Source: Paenarthrobacter nicotinovorans
GTDB taxonomy: Bacteria; Actinomycetota; Actinomycetes; Actinomycetales; Micrococcaceae
Direction of reading: 5' to 3'
Length of the DNA: 64,000 nucleotides
Assembly: GCF_021919345.1 (NCBI RefSeq)
Contig: NZ_CP089293.1
Location: 1,612,001 to 1,676,000, forward strand
A program made the translations under genes and the position numbers. Each line of letters starts with the position of its first letter. Position 1 is the first letter of the stretch. Of this stretch, positions 46,877 to 59,777 are shown one piece after another. Below the pieces are notes generated by a model. That model was given only the letters and a program-made list of their open reading frames with translations. It was not told where the DNA came from and did not search any database.

Positions 46877-48207
46877 GCGAAACTGTTGGCCTCAGCCCGA
46901 CCGGCGATGGACCCCCCGCCCGCTTCGCGGTGCCCGACCACACCCGGGGGTCCATCGCCGGATCGGACGCCAAAGCTTCCGTCATTACTGGAGTGAGTAA
47001 TGGCGCGGACTGGCTTGCCCGGTACTCGTCGTCGCTCATGGGTGTCTTCGGGACCCCGCAGCGGGTTCTTGTCCGTGGCGCCGGCTGCCTTGTGTGGGAC
47101 GCCGACGGCAAGGAATACCTGGACCTCCTGGGCGGTATCGCCGTGAACGCGCTGGGCCACGCCCACCCGTTCGTCACCTCGGTGATTTCCAGCCAGTTGG
47201 CCACGCTGGGCCATGTCTCCAACTTCTTCACCAGCCCCACCCAGATTGCCCTTGCCGAGAAGCTGCTGTCCCTGAGCAAGGCACCGGCCGGGTCCAAGGT
47301 GTTCTTCGCGAACTCCGGCACGGAAGCGAACGAGGCGGCCTTCAAGCTCGCGCGGCGGAACAACGCCGACGGCAAGCGCACCAAGATCATTGCCCTTGAA
47401 GGCGCCTTCCACGGCCGCACCATGGGTGCTTTGGCGCTCACTGCCAAAGAAGCCTACCGTGCGCCCTTCGAGCCACTGCCCGGTGGCGTGGTCCACATCC
47501 CGTTCAACGACATCGACGCCTTGCGCGCCGCCGTCGATGATTCCACCGCGGCCGTATTCCTGGAACCGATCCAGGGCGAAGCAGGCGTCCGGCCCCTCAG
47601 TACCGAATACCTGCGGGCTGCCCGTGAGGCCACCAGCGCCGCGGGCGCGCTGCTGATCCTGGACGAAGTCCAAACAGGCATCGGCCGCACCGGCAAATGG
47701 TTGGCAAGCGAAGACGCGGGCATCGTGCCCGACGCCGTGACCCTCGCCAAGGGACTCGGTGGCGGCTTCCCCGTAGGAGCTCTGGTCACGTTCGGCAGTA
47801 CGACGTCGGCTCTGCTCACCGCCGGGCAGCACGGCACCACTTTCGGCGGAAACCCCGTGCCCACCGCCGCCGCGCTTGCCACGCTTCACGCGATCGAAAG
47901 CCAGGGTGTCCTGCAGAATGTGCTCGCTGTTGGAGCGCACCTGCGCGACGGCCTCGCCGCACATGAGGCTGTGACCGAAGTCCGCGGAGAAGGCCTTCTC
48001 ATCGGCTTTGACGTGGACGCCGACGTAGCACCGGCCATGGTGACAGCGGCCCTGGATGCCGGATTCATTATCAACAGCCCCGGCCCGCGGACCATCCGCC
48101 TGGCGCCCCCGCTGATCCTGACCATCGAACAGGCAGACCGGTTCCTGACCGCCCTGCCGGCATTGATCTCCACGGCCAAGGCCACGACTTCCAAGGACAA
48201 CAAGTGA
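46873..48207 (+). CDS. argD: Acetylornithine aminotransferase
   Basis: 444 aa. PLP aminotransferase class [22 protein letters not shown] and [15 protein letters not shown] are family motifs, and the PLP lysine lies in [18 protein letters not shown]. The first ~45 residues are not part of the conserved fold, so a later start is possible, but ATG 46873 overlaps the argB stop and I kept it. Confidence 0.95.
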   Translation: MSETVGLSPTGDGPPARFAVPDHTRGSIAGSDAKASVITGVSNGADWLARYSSSLMGVFGTPQRVLVRGAGCLVWDADGKEYLDLLGGIAVNALGHAHPFVTSVISSQLATLGHVSNFFTSPTQIALAEKLLSLSKAPAGSKVFFANSGTEANEAAFKLARRNNADGKRTKIIALEGAFHGRTMGALALTAKEAYRAPFEPLPGGVVHIPFNDIDALRAAVDDSTAAVFLEPIQGEAGVRPLSTEYLRAAREATSAAGALLILDEVQTGIGRTGKWLASEDAGIVPDAVTLAKGLGGGFPVGALVTFGSTTSALLTAGQHGTTFGGNPVPTAAALATLHAIESQGVLQNVLAVGAHLRDGLAAHEAVTEVRGEGLLIGFDVDADVAPAMVTAALDAGFIINSPGPRTIRLAPPLILTIEQADRFLTALPALISTAKATTSKDNK

Positions 48208-49205
48208 GCATTTCCACCCGTCACTTCCTCAAAGACACCGACCTGAGCCCGGCTGAGCAGGCCGAGGTTCTGGAACTCGCAGCCCGGATGAAGGCCGCGC
48301 CGTACAGCGTGCAGCCCTTCGCCGGGGAAGGCAACGGCCGGAAGACGGTCGCGGTGATCTTCGACAAGACGTCCACCCGGACACGTGTCTCCTTCGCCAC
48401 GGGCATCGCCGACATGGGTGGCAACGCCTTGATCATCAATCCCGGTGAAGCGCAGATCGGTCACAAGGAATCCGTGGAGGACACCGCGAAGGTCCTGGAG
48501 CGCATGGTCTCCACCATTGTGTGGCGCACCGGAGCCCACTCGGGCCTGGTGGCCATGGCGGAAAACTCCAAGGTCCCCGTCATCAACGCCCTGTGCGACG
48601 ACTACCACCCGTGCCAGCTCCTTGCCGACCTCCTGGCCGTCAAGGAACACAAGGGGGAGCTCGCAGGATTGACCATGGCCTACTTGGGTGATGCTGCGAA
48701 CAACATGGCCAACTCCTACCTCCTGGCGGGAGTTACCGCGGGAATGCACGTCCGCATCTCCGGTCCCGAAGGCTACCTCCCGGCACCGGAAATCGTCGCG
48801 GCCGCGGAAGAGCGCGCCGCTGAAACCGGTGGTTCCGTCCTGATCACCAGCGATGCCGCCGAAGCCCTCAAAGGTGCAGATGTCGTGGCAACGGACACCT
48901 GGGTGTCCATGGGCCAGGAAGCGGAGAAGGAAGCACGCCTGCAACTGTTCCGCGACTACTCCGTGGACGAGGCTGCCATGGCGCAGGCCGCGCCGGACGC
49001 CGTCGTCCTCCACTGCCTCCCGGCATACCGCGGTTACGAGATTTCGGCCGGCGTCATTGACGGACCGCAGTCCATCGTCTGGGATGAGGCAGAGAACCGG
49101 CTCCACGCCCAGAAGGCCCTCATGGCCTGGCTGATGCACCGCTCCGGACTTGCGTTCGTTGAGGGCCTTTCTCCCGTCGAAGGTACTGGGGAGAGCACGT
49201 TCTAG
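48204..49205 (+). CDS. argF: Ornithine carbamoyltransferase
   Basis: 333 aa. The carbamoyl-phosphate motif [12 protein letters not shown], ornithine-site [13 protein letters not shown] and C-terminal [11 protein letters not shown] are complete. It makes citrulline. GTG start overlaps argD; the stop overlaps argR by one base. Confidence 0.97.
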   Translation: MSISTRHFLKDTDLSPAEQAEVLELAARMKAAPYSVQPFAGEGNGRKTVAVIFDKTSTRTRVSFATGIADMGGNALIINPGEAQIGHKESVEDTAKVLERMVSTIVWRTGAHSGLVAMAENSKVPVINALCDDYHPCQLLADLLAVKEHKGELAGLTMAYLGDAANNMANSYLLAGVTAGMHVRISGPEGYLPAPEIVAAAEERAAETGGSVLITSDAAEALKGADVVATDTWVSMGQEAEKEARLQLFRDYSVDEAAMAQAAPDAVVLHCLPAYRGYEISAGVIDGPQSIVWDEAENRLHAQKALMAWLMHRSGLAFVEGLSPVEGTGESTF

Positions 49206-49741
49206 TGTCCGCCAACCCGTCCGTGCCGGGCGCAAGCCCGGCCACCAAGACCGCCCGGCAGGCCCGCATCACTGCGATCCTGACGGGTGAGTCCGTGCGC
49301 TCCCAAGCAGAGCTTGCAGCCCTGCTCGCGGACGACGGCGTGCAGGTCACCCAGGCCACACTGTCCCGCGACCTCGTGGAACTGGGCGCGGTGCGCGTCC
49401 GCGGCAAGGATGGAGCATTGGTCTACGCCGTGCCGGGGGAGGGCGGCGACCGCAACGCCAAGAGCGGGGTCACCCAGGAAATTCTCGACGCGCGGCTGAC
49501 CCGGCTCTGCGGCGAACTCCTGGTAACCGCCGAGGCATCGGGCAACATCGTGGTGCTCCGCACCCCGCCGGGGGCAGCGAACTTCCTGGCACTGGCCGTT
49601 GACCACTCCGTGATGCCGTCGGTATTGGGTACGATCGCAGGCGACGATACTTTGCTGCTGGTCGCACGGGATCCCGATGGCGGGGCAGAGCTAGCGGCCA
49701 GATTCCTGCGGATGGCCGAGGAAGCCGGCCCCGGCAACTAA
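49205..49741 (+). CDS. argR: Arginine repressor ArgR
   Basis: 178 aa. An N-terminal winged helix ([39 protein letters not shown]) is joined to the C-terminal arginine-binding oligomerisation domain (ILRTP-like [18 protein letters not shown] and [15 protein letters not shown]). Arginine-bound hexamers repress the arg genes, presumably via the sites at 43653-43688. Confidence 0.96.
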   Translation: MSANPSVPGASPATKTARQARITAILTGESVRSQAELAALLADDGVQVTQATLSRDLVELGAVRVRGKDGALVYAVPGEGGDRNAKSGVTQEILDARLTRLCGELLVTAEASGNIVVLRTPPGAANFLALAVDHSVMPSVLGTIAGDDTLLLVARDPDGGAELAARFLRMAEEAGPGN

Positions 49742-49812
49742 CTGCTTTACACCGCACTGATTCACACAGCATTTGATTCGAATGAACCAAGCAACAACAA
49801 AGGAGCACTCTC

Positions 49813-52490
<2,678 letters not shown>

Positions 52491-52504
52491 CCCTCGTCCG
52501 CCGG

Positions 52505-52544
52505 GAGCGGGACGGTGCCTGAAGGCGCCGTCCCGCTCTTCGTT
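52505..52544 (+). terminator. Intrinsic terminator after argH
   Basis: GAGCGGGACGGTGCC pairs with GGCGCCGTCCCGCTC around a TGAA loop, followed by TTCGTTT. Confidence 0.88.
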
Positions 52545-52555
52545 TAACTCTGCGT

Positions 52556-52561
52556 TAGCAT
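52556..52561 (+). promoter_or_regulatory. -10 element of leaderless promoter for the isomerase-like gene
   Basis: TAGCAT lies 6 nt before ATG 52568. Confidence 0.4.
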
Positions 52562-52567
52562 GGCGAT

Positions 52568-53305
52568 ATGACCCGGATCACCCCAGAGACGCTGCCCGCA
52601 GAGCTTCACAAAGCCGCCGGCACCGTCACCCGACTCCTTGCCAAAATGGACGACGCGTCCGTAGCCGAACCCTCGGAACTTCCCGGTTGGACCCGCGGAC
52701 ACGTCCTTGCCCATATCAGGGGCATTGCCGACGCGATGGCACGCCAGCTCGAATATGCACGCCGTGGAGAGACCATCGAACTGTACGACGGCGGCATGGA
52801 GGGACGCACGAAAGCGATTGAACTGGCCGCCGGTCACAGCCTTGCGCAGCACACGGAGTCCGTCACCGCTGCGCTGGATTCCGCCCTCGCCGCATTCGAC
52901 GCCTTGGGTCCTGACGACTGGCAAGCCCGGATTGCCTATCGGGACGGAACAGTCCTCGACGGCGGCCTGGCGCTGTGGCGCGAACTCGCCATCCATGCCG
53001 CGGACCTGCGTCTCGGATTCGGACCGGAGACCTGGAGCCGCCCGTTCTGCGAACACCTCGTGGGTTTCCTGGCCGCGCGCGTGCCCGGGAAATACAAGCT
53101 GGTCCTGCAGCCTACCGGCCTTCCGCAGCTGAGCATCGGCAGCGGTGGCACGTCGATTGCGATCACCGGCATGCTGACGGACATCGCAGCGTGGTTGGCG
53201 GGTCGCGAACCGAGCCTCGGCAGCCTCCGGGCAACTGCGGCCGCCGACGGCGTCGAACTGCCCGAACTTCTGCCCTGGCCGGCCGCCCAACCCGCTGCCC
53301 GTTAG
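52568..53305 (+). CDS. Maleylpyruvate isomerase / DinB_2-family mycothiol-dependent protein
   Basis: 245 aa. The MDMPI N-terminal helix bundle is seen as LPGWTRGHVLAHIRGIADAM, with the metal-type His of the family in HVLAH and WRELAIHAADLRL near residue 145. Members use mycothiol as cofactor, but the true substrate of most is unknown, so a maleylpyruvate role is not implied. It is followed by an array of 32-bp repeats. Confidence 0.85.
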   Translation: MTRITPETLPAELHKAAGTVTRLLAKMDDASVAEPSELPGWTRGHVLAHIRGIADAMARQLEYARRGETIELYDGGMEGRTKAIELAAGHSLAQHTESVTAALDSALAAFDALGPDDWQARIAYRDGTVLDGGLALWRELAIHAADLRLGFGPETWSRPFCEHLVGFLAARVPGKYKLVLQPTGLPQLSIGSGGTSIAITGMLTDIAAWLAGREPSLGSLRATAAADGVELPELLPWPAAQPAAR

Positions 53306-53320
53306 TCCACCGACGCTTCT

Positions 53321-53549
53321 TCACGTTCCGCGTGTTTGGTGCGGTCGCTTCCTCACGTTCCGCGTGTTTGGTGCGGTCGCTTGCTCACGTTCCGTGTGTT
53401 TGGTGCGGTCGCTTGCTCACGTTCCGTGTGTTTGGTGCGGTCGCTTGCTCACGTTCCGCGTGTTTGGTCCGGTCGCTTGCTCACGTTCCGTGTGTTTGGT
53501 GCGGTCGCTTGCTCACGTTCCGCGTGTTTGGTCCGGTCGCTTGCTCACG
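53321..53549. repeat. Seven 32-bp tandem repeats
   Basis: Copies begin at 53321, 53353, 53385, 53417, 53449, 53481 and 53513, plus a 5-bp stub. The unit runs TCACGTTCCGCGTGTTTGGT then GCGGTCGCTTGC, with only C/T and G/C changes. As 32 is not a multiple of 3, the array reads in all three frames and is not coding. It separates the isomerase-like gene from the convergent Ada-AlkA gene and is related to the array at 59778. Confidence 0.93.
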
Positions 53550-53579
53550 CCCAGTCGACTCAACGGCGCGACGCCGGCA

Positions 53580-55106
53580 CTAGGCGTGGGTGCCGACGCC
53601 GGCTGCCGTGCGGGCGGGACGGACCGCAACGGGCTTTGCCGCTGCCCGCCACAAATGCATGGTGGCGTAGGAGCGCCAAGGGCTGACTTCCCGGAAGTCG
53701 GCACTGAGTCCCGCCCCTGACGGAAGGACCTTCAAGCCGTTCCGGACCGCAGCATCGTTGGCCAGCAGAATGTCCGGAGCGCCGAGCACGCGCATCGCGA
53801 CGTATCCCACGGTCCACGGCCCCACCCCGGGCAAGGGGAGCAGCTTGCGTCCAAGGCTTTCGACGTCGTCGCCGTAGTCGAAATCAAGTGTCCCGGTAGC
53901 CATGGCCTCCGCAGCTGACACGATGGAGTCGATGCGACGCCGGGGTCCCCGGATCAGGGCCCGGCCGTGCTCGGCGAGTTCTGCCGCCGTCGGAAACAGT
54001 CGATCCAAACCCGGTCCGCCCACACCGGCGGGGGAGCCGGCGTCCGATAACTGCGTGAGGGCCGTGCGGGCGGCGGCGACGGTGATCTGTTGACCGATCA
54101 TCGCCCGGATCAGTAGTTCCTGGGGATCCACCGCGCCGGGAACCCGGATACCGGGAATGGCCGGGATTCTGCCGGACAGACGGGGGTCTATGGCAAGGGC
54201 GTCATCGATCGCCTGCGGATCGGCGTCGAGGTCGAACAGTCTCCGGACCCGGCTCAACAGTGCGGGGAGGTCGTGGAGATCCAGGGCGTTGACCGTCAGT
54301 TGCAGGGGCTTTCCACGGGATTCGGGGTTGAAGGAGACAGAGAAGGATGCGTTGCCTCGAGGCAGGCGCAGGGTGCGTGCGTAGCTCCGGGTTCCGTCCG
54401 CCGAGGTGTCCGCAGACTCGATGCCGGGAACTGCGCGTACTGCCAGGAAGTCGAAGATTCCGGGGTCGAACGGTTCCCTATAGGGCAGGTTCAGTGTCAG
54501 CGCCGAGGGCGTGGCCTCCGAAACCCCGGCACCACGGCGCAGGCCGGTCTTCGCCCCGGTGGCGCGCAACGCCGTCGGGGTCATGGCGAACACTTCACCG
54601 ATGGTGTCGTTGAATTGGCGCACGCTGTTGAACCCGGAAGCGAATGCGACATCTGCCAAAAGCATGTCCGTAGAGACCAACAGGGTCCTGGCCGTCTGTG
54701 CTCTGCTTGCCCGTGCAAGGGAGAGCGGGCTCGCGCCCAGTTCATCGCTGAGGATGCGGTTGAGATGGCGGGCTGAGTACCCCAAACGGTGCGCCAGGCC
54801 ATCGACGCCTTCGCGGGTTATGACACCGTCGTTGATCAATCGCATGGCGCGGCCGGCGATATCGGAACGGAGGTTCCACGCGGGCGTCCCGGGAACCGCT
54901 TCGGGCAGGCATCGCTTGCAGGCCCGGTAGCCGGCCTCGTGCGCTGCCGCCGATGTTTCATAGAACGTGACGTTCTCGGCCTTGGGTGTCCGGGCGGGAC
55001 ATGATGGCCTGCAATAGATGCCGGTGGACCTGACGGCTGTGAAGAATTGACCGTCGAACCGGGTGTCGCGGGCGTCGATTGCCCGGTAGCGCTGCCAGAA
55101 GTCCAT
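53580..55106 (-). CDS. Ada-AlkA fusion: methylation sensor, AraC HTH and 3-methyladenine DNA glycosylase II
   Basis: 508 aa. Residues ~1-80 are the Ada zinc domain ([14 protein letters not shown] and ACKRCLPEA), whose first Cys accepts methyl from DNA phosphotriesters. Residues ~85-185 are an AraC-type helix-turn-helix ([31 protein letters not shown]). The rest is an AlkA glycosylase with the HhH motif [17 protein letters not shown] and catalytic Asp in [11 protein letters not shown]. It would sense and repair alkylated DNA. It is divergent from mpg. Confidence 0.94.
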   Translation of the reverse strand: MDFWQRYRAIDARDTRFDGQFFTAVRSTGIYCRPSCPARTPKAENVTFYETSAAAHEAGYRACKRCLPEAVPGTPAWNLRSDIAGRAMRLINDGVITREGVDGLAHRLGYSARHLNRILSDELGASPLSLARASRAQTARTLLVSTDMLLADVAFASGFNSVRQFNDTIGEVFAMTPTALRATGAKTGLRRGAGVSEATPSALTLNLPYREPFDPGIFDFLAVRAVPGIESADTSADGTRSYARTLRLPRGNASFSVSFNPESRGKPLQLTVNALDLHDLPALLSRVRRLFDLDADPQAIDDALAIDPRLSGRIPAIPGIRVPGAVDPQELLIRAMIGQQITVAAARTALTQLSDAGSPAGVGGPGLDRLFPTAAELAEHGRALIRGPRRRIDSIVSAAEAMATGTLDFDYGDDVESLGRKLLPLPGVGPWTVGYVAMRVLGAPDILLANDAAVRNGLKVLPSGAGLSADFREVSPWRSYATMHLWRAAAKPVAVRPARTAAGVGTHA

Positions 55107-55177
55107 GGCTTCATCCTGCCAGCCGCCCCGGGTCGGTGCTAGCGGAAATCGGACATGTCCGTTACGGGGGTTGTTGC

Positions 55178-55183
55178 TAGGGT
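55178..55183 (+). promoter_or_regulatory. -10 element of leaderless mpg promoter
   Basis: TAGGGT lies 6 nt before ATG 55190. The gap to the divergent Ada-AlkA gene is only 83 bp, so both genes can be driven from one control region. Confidence 0.4.
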
Positions 55184-55189
55184 CTGGTC

Positions 55190-55858
55190 ATGAGTTCGTC
55201 CATGGAGAATGGTGTCAGCGACCCGGTGGAAGTGCGTAGCTTCCTTGAGGGCGACCCCCGTGTGATCGCCCCGCTGATCCTTGGCGCTGTACTGACCCAC
55301 AACTCGGAAGCGGGCCCGGTTTCCGTCCGCCTGACGGAAGTCGAGGCCTATATGGGTCCCAAGGATTCCGAACACCCCGACCCCGGTTCGCACACCTTCG
55401 GCGGCCCCACGGCCCGGAACGCGCCCATGTTTGGACCGCCGGGATTTCTCTACATCTACTTCACCTATGGCATGCACTATTGCGCCAACATCGTTTGCGG
55501 ACCCGACGGTTCACCCTCGGCTTTGCTCCTGCGGGCGGGAGAAATCGTCGACGGCGAAGGCCTCGCCGCCGTCCGAAGACCGGCCTCGAAAGCACATAAG
55601 GACCTGGCCAGCGGACCAGCCAGGCTCGCCTCCGCACTGGGACTGACGACGTCGGACACCGGCCGTGACGCGCTCGCGGAACCCTTCAGCTTGTGGTTGC
55701 CTGCAGTTCCGGCGGCGGCAGTGGCCAGCGGTCCCCGCGTTGGAGTGGCGGGACCGGGCGGCACCACCGAGTACCCGTGGCGTTTTTGGATCGAGGATGA
55801 CCCGACTGTGTCCAGGTACAAGGCGGCCCGGCCCAGAAAAAGGCCTGCATCCGGGTAA
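55190..55858 (+). CDS. mpg: 3-methyladenine DNA glycosylase, Mpg/AAG family
   Basis: 222 aa. Conserved AAG elements are VRLTEVEAYMGPKD (catalytic Glu), HTFGGPTARNAPMFGPPG and YIYFTYGMHYCANIV. It excises alkylated and deaminated purines. Unlike the AlkA domain next door, it has a different fold, so the two broaden the lesion range. A second ATG at 55202 is possible. Confidence 0.94.
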   Translation: MSSSMENGVSDPVEVRSFLEGDPRVIAPLILGAVLTHNSEAGPVSVRLTEVEAYMGPKDSEHPDPGSHTFGGPTARNAPMFGPPGFLYIYFTYGMHYCANIVCGPDGSPSALLLRAGEIVDGEGLAAVRRPASKAHKDLASGPARLASALGLTTSDTGRDALAEPFSLWLPAVPAAAVASGPRVGVAGPGGTTEYPWRFWIEDDPTVSRYKAARPRKRPASG

Positions 55859-55980
55859 CTTTCCCCTCCGGCAGTACGACTTTCCTGTGACGCAGTCCGA
55901 GGTATGACTTGTACCCCACGCGTTTACCAAAATCGCTGTAGAATGGTAGGTCTGTCTTTTGCGATAGGGGTTACGGTTCG

Positions 55981-58209
55981 ATGCACGACGCTGATTTGGT
56001 CCACGAGCAGGAATACGTTGCCGGGCTTTACGCCCGGCTCGATGAGCTGCGCGCTGAAAAGCGCGCCCAGCTGGCGCAGGTGCGCAAGGCAGGCGCGGTG
56101 GGAACCATGCAGAACGTCTCAGAGCGTGACGCGTTCGCTGCCCTGTACGAGGACCGCCTTGCCCAGCTCGACGCCGTCGACGACCGCTTGGTCTTCGGCC
56201 GCCTCGACCTGGATTCCGGAGAGGCGCAGTACATCGGTCGCATCGGCCTGTCCACGGCCGACCTCCAGCGGCTCATGGTCGACTGGCGTGCGCCCGAAGC
56301 CGGCCACTTCTATCAGGCGACCGCGTTCGACCGCCAAGGTGTGCGCCGCCGTCGTCACTTGATCCTTCAGGGACGCGACGTCAAGGCGATCGAAGATGAC
56401 GTCCTGGACGCGGGGATGCTGGCCGACAACGACTCCCTCCAAGGCGAAGGCGCGCTGCTGGCCGCGCTGAATTCGAAGCGTACGGGCCGGATGTCGGACA
56501 TCGTGGGCACCATCCAGTCCGAACAAGACAGGATCATCCGTTCCTCCATTTCAGGGGCGCTCGTTGTTCAAGGTGGTCCCGGTACGGGTAAGACCGCTGT
56601 TGCCCTGCACCGCGCGGCCTACCTGCTCTACACGCACCGCGACCGGCTCAAGAGCGCCGGCGTCCTGCTGGTGGGACCGTCGTCGTCGTTCATGCACTAC
56701 ATCGAACGCGTGCTCCCGTCCCTCGGTGAGACAGGGGTGGTCATGGCCAGCCTCGGCCGCCTGATGCCCGGCATCAACGCCGTCCCCGAGGAAAACGCCG
56801 ACGTCGATGCCCTCAAGGGCAAGCTCGACATGGCCAAGGTGGTGGCCAACGCTGTGGCGAACCGGCAACGGACACCTGCCGAGGACCGCATCCTGGAAGT
56901 CGATTCACGGAAGCTGACGCTCACCGTGCGCCAAGTGCGCCGTGCCCGCGAAAAGGCTCGCGCCACCGGCAAGCCCCACAACGAAGCACGCCTGACGTTC
57001 GTCAAGATTCTCCTGCGCGAGCTCACCGAGCAGCTGACGGACCTCGTCGAGGAATCGAACATCGGCAACAACGCCGATCGCGCCTACCTTGCCGAGGACG
57101 TTCGCTCTGCCAGGGACGTCCGGATCGCGTTGAACTTGTGCTGGATGCCGATGACGCCGGAGAAGCTCATCTCGGAACTCTTCAGCAAGCCCGCCATCCT
57201 TGAAGCGTGCACGCCGCACCTGACGCCCGAACAGCGTTCGTTGCTCCAGCGGCCTGTCGACGCGCCGTGGACCGAAGCAGACGTTCCGCTCCTGGATGAG
57301 GCCGCCGAACTTCTGGGCGAGCTGGATCCGGCAGCCGGCAGGGGATTGGCCCAGCAGGAAGCTGACCGCGCTCGTGACCTTGCCAATGCCAAGCAGACCC
57401 TGGCCAACATGGAAGCCATGGGCGTCGACGTCCTGGTCACGGCCGAAGAGCTCGCGGAGCAAAACCAAGAGCGCGAAGGCCGGTTGACCGCTGCCGAGCG
57501 CGCCACGAGCGACAGGTCGTGGGCCTTCGGCCACATCGTAGTTGACGAGGCCCAGGAGCTCTCACCCATGCAGTGGCGCCTGTTGGTGCGCCGCTGCCCG
57601 TTGAAGTCCTTCACCATCGTGGGCGACATCGCCCAGACGAGTGCCGCAGCCGGTGCCAATTCGTGGCAGAGCGCATTGGCGCCGTCGTTCGGTGACCGCT
57701 GGACGCTGGAGGAATTGACGGTCAACTACCGCACGCCGTCACAGATCGCAGAAGCTGCCGTCCGCATGGCCAACCGGGCCGGGCTGGTGGTCTCAGCCCC
57801 GAAGGCGGTGCGCGAGGGCAAGTGGTCACCCATCGTTGACCGCGTGGAGCCGGACGGTATTGTGCAGCGCCTGGTGGACGTCCTGCCCGAGGAGGTGGAA
57901 GCGATCGACGGCGGCCTGCTGGCCGTCATTGCCGACGGTCCCTTGCTGCCGCAGGCAACCGCGGCCTTGAAAGAGGTCTACGGACGCCGTATCGGTGCCG
58001 GAGCAGGCAGCTACGAACAGGACATCGTGGTCATCAGCCCCAAGGAAGCGAAGGGGCTGGAATTCGACGGCGTGGTGGTCCTTGAACCGGCGGCGATGCT
58101 CAACCACGAGCACGGCAAGGTAGGCGACCTCTACGTTGCCATGACCCGGGCCACGCAGCGTCTGCGCCTCATCGCGGCCGCGCCGGTGCCTGCCGGTATC
58201 GAGCGCTAG
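55981..58209 (+). CDS. helD: HelD-type UvrD-like ATPase
   Basis: 742 aa. Walker A is VVQGGPGTGKTAVALHRAAY, Walker B is HIVVDEAQELSPMQWRLL, and later SF1 motifs include TVNYRTPSQIAEAA and ISPKEAKGLEFDGVVVLEP. The N-terminal coiled-coil (LDELRAEKRAQLAQVRKAG) is typical of HelD, which enters RNA polymerase channels and frees stalled complexes; actinobacterial members may also give rifampicin tolerance. A TAGAAT at 55942 may be its -10. I do not see a rifampicin-associated element upstream. Confidence 0.88.
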   Translation: MHDADLVHEQEYVAGLYARLDELRAEKRAQLAQVRKAGAVGTMQNVSERDAFAALYEDRLAQLDAVDDRLVFGRLDLDSGEAQYIGRIGLSTADLQRLMVDWRAPEAGHFYQATAFDRQGVRRRRHLILQGRDVKAIEDDVLDAGMLADNDSLQGEGALLAALNSKRTGRMSDIVGTIQSEQDRIIRSSISGALVVQGGPGTGKTAVALHRAAYLLYTHRDRLKSAGVLLVGPSSSFMHYIERVLPSLGETGVVMASLGRLMPGINAVPEENADVDALKGKLDMAKVVANAVANRQRTPAEDRILEVDSRKLTLTVRQVRRAREKARATGKPHNEARLTFVKILLRELTEQLTDLVEESNIGNNADRAYLAEDVRSARDVRIALNLCWMPMTPEKLISELFSKPAILEACTPHLTPEQRSLLQRPVDAPWTEADVPLLDEAAELLGELDPAAGRGLAQQEADRARDLANAKQTLANMEAMGVDVLVTAEELAEQNQEREGRLTAAERATSDRSWAFGHIVVDEAQELSPMQWRLLVRRCPLKSFTIVGDIAQTSAAAGANSWQSALAPSFGDRWTLEELTVNYRTPSQIAEAAVRMANRAGLVVSAPKAVREGKWSPIVDRVEPDGIVQRLVDVLPEEVEAIDGGLLAVIADGPLLPQATAALKEVYGRRIGAGAGSYEQDIVVISPKEAKGLEFDGVVVLEPAAMLNHEHGKVGDLYVAMTRATQRLRLIAAAPVPAGIER

Positions 58210-58233
58210 GCAAAACCGTCCCCGCAACCCTGC

Positions 58234-58239
58234 TAACTT
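58234..58239 (+). promoter_or_regulatory. -10 element of leaderless tyrS promoter
   Basis: TAACTT lies 7 nt before GTG 58247. No T-box or other leader fits in the 37-bp gap after helD. Confidence 0.4.
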
Positions 58240-58246
58240 AGATCTC

Positions 58247-59557
58247 GTGTCACACGTAAACAACCTCGAGTCCCAGCACAACGATCCCGCCTTTGCCAAC
58301 ATCTGGCAGGAACTTACTTGGCGCGGCCTGGTCCACGTTTCCACTGATGAAACGGAACTGGAAAAACTGCTCGCCGGGGACCCGATCACGTATTACTGTG
58401 GCTTCGATCCCACGGCGCCGTCACTGCACTTGGGCAACTTGGTGCAGTTGCTGCTGATGCGTCGCCTGCAGTTGGCCGGCCACAAACCCCTCGGTTTGGT
58501 GGGCGGTTCCACCGGCCTGATCGGCGACCCGCGTCCGACGGCGGAGCGCACCTTGAACACCAAGGACACCGTGGCCGAGTGGGTGGGTTACCTGCAGGGC
58601 CAGGTTCGCCGCTTCCTCAGCTTTGAGGGTGACAACGCTGCCCGCATGGTCAACAACCTTGACTGGACTGCGCCCCTGAGTGCCATCGACTTCCTCCGGG
58701 AAATCGGCAAGCACTTCCGCGTGGGCACCATGCTCCGCAAGGACGCTGTTGCCTCGCGCCTGAATTCCGACGAGGGCATCAGCTACACCGAGTTCAGCTA
58801 CCAGATCCTGCAGGGCATGGACTACCTCCAGCTCTTCCGCGACTACAACTGCGTCCTGCAGACCGGCGGTTCGGACCAGTGGGGCAACCTCACCAGCGGA
58901 ACCGAGCTCATCCGCAAGGTGGAGGGCAAGAGCGTGCACGCCCTGGGTACGCCGTTGATCACCAACTCCGACGGCACCAAGTTCGGCAAGAGCGAAGGCA
59001 ATGCTGTCTGGCTTGACCCGGACATGTGCAGCCCGTACACCTTCTACCAGTTCTGGCTGAACACGGCGGACGCTGATGTCGTGGATCGCCTTAAGGTGTT
59101 CACCTTCCTCTCGCGTGCCGAGATCGAAGCGTTGGGCGAGGCCGTGGCGGAACGTCCGTTTGCCCGCGAAGGCCAGAAGAAGCTTGCCTACGAAGTGACG
59201 TCGTTGGTCCACGGAGTCGACGCCACGGAGAAGGTCATCGCTGCCTCCGCTGCCCTTTTCGGGAACGGCGACCTCACGGTTCTGGACGAGCGCACCCTGG
59301 AGGCGGCCACTGCGGAACTTCCTTCGGCGACGATCAACGCTGACGGCCTCGGCATCATCGATCTCCTGGTTGCGTCCGGACTTTCCGAGAGCAAGTCGGC
59401 TGCCCGACGGACAGTTGGCGAAGGTGGTGCGTACGTGAACAACACCAAGGTGTCCGATCCCGACGCCGTCATTGCCCGGGACGAACTCCTTCACGGCCGC
59501 TACTTGCTGCTCCGCCGGGGCAAGAAGAACCTGGCCACGATCGAGGTCTCGGCCTAG
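58247..59557 (+). CDS. tyrS: Tyrosine--tRNA ligase
   Basis: 436 aa. Class I synthetase with the HIGH-like site TAPSLHLGNLVQ, the KMSKS-like KFGKSEGNAVW and the tyrosine-binding YQILQGMDYLQL. The C-terminal S4 domain (ESKSAARRTVGEGGAYVN) binds tRNA. A strong terminator follows. Confidence 0.97.
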   Translation: MSHVNNLESQHNDPAFANIWQELTWRGLVHVSTDETELEKLLAGDPITYYCGFDPTAPSLHLGNLVQLLLMRRLQLAGHKPLGLVGGSTGLIGDPRPTAERTLNTKDTVAEWVGYLQGQVRRFLSFEGDNAARMVNNLDWTAPLSAIDFLREIGKHFRVGTMLRKDAVASRLNSDEGISYTEFSYQILQGMDYLQLFRDYNCVLQTGGSDQWGNLTSGTELIRKVEGKSVHALGTPLITNSDGTKFGKSEGNAVWLDPDMCSPYTFYQFWLNTADADVVDRLKVFTFLSRAEIEALGEAVAERPFAREGQKKLAYEVTSLVHGVDATEKVIAASAALFGNGDLTVLDERTLEAATAELPSATINADGLGIIDLLVASGLSESKSAARRTVGEGGAYVNNTKVSDPDAVIARDELLHGRYLLLRRGKKNLATIEVSA

Positions 59558-59579
59558 GTTCCTTGGCAACCCAGCTCTG

Positions 59580-59618
59580 AAAGGGCCGGCGACCGTTATG
59601 GTTGCCGGCCCTTTTTGT
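59580..59618 (+). terminator. Intrinsic terminator after tyrS
   Basis: AAGGGCCGGCGACC pairs with GGTTGCCGGCCCTT around GTTAT, with one mismatch, and runs into TTTGTGTTT. Confidence 0.9.
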
Positions 59619-59777
59619 GTTTAAGCGCGGGTTGTTCAGTTCCTCAGGCCGGTGGGGCTTGTCGCGGAGAGGTGGCTGTCGGGGAGGGGTGGCTGTCGCG
59701 GAGGGGGCGGTCATCCTCTGCGCGCTCGGTCGTTCCTCCCTTGGACGCGCGCTGCCGGATAACCGCCGCCTCTTTCC

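Noticed and set aside
49742..49812. ARG box before argG
   Set aside because: GATTCGAATGAA is only a weak match and lacks a second site, so I do not annotate it.
53321..53549. 32-bp repeats as a CRISPR array
   Set aside because: The repeats are directly abutting with no unique spacers, and no cas genes are in the window.
52975..53720. Open frames running through the 32-bp repeats (proteins rich in VRSLAHVP-type repeats)
   Set aside because: The period of 32 is not a multiple of 3, the frames depend only on the repeat, and there is no ribosome site or conserved content.
55859..55980. Rifampicin-associated element before helD
   Set aside because: I could not find the long inverted repeat expected for it, only an ordinary TAGAAT.
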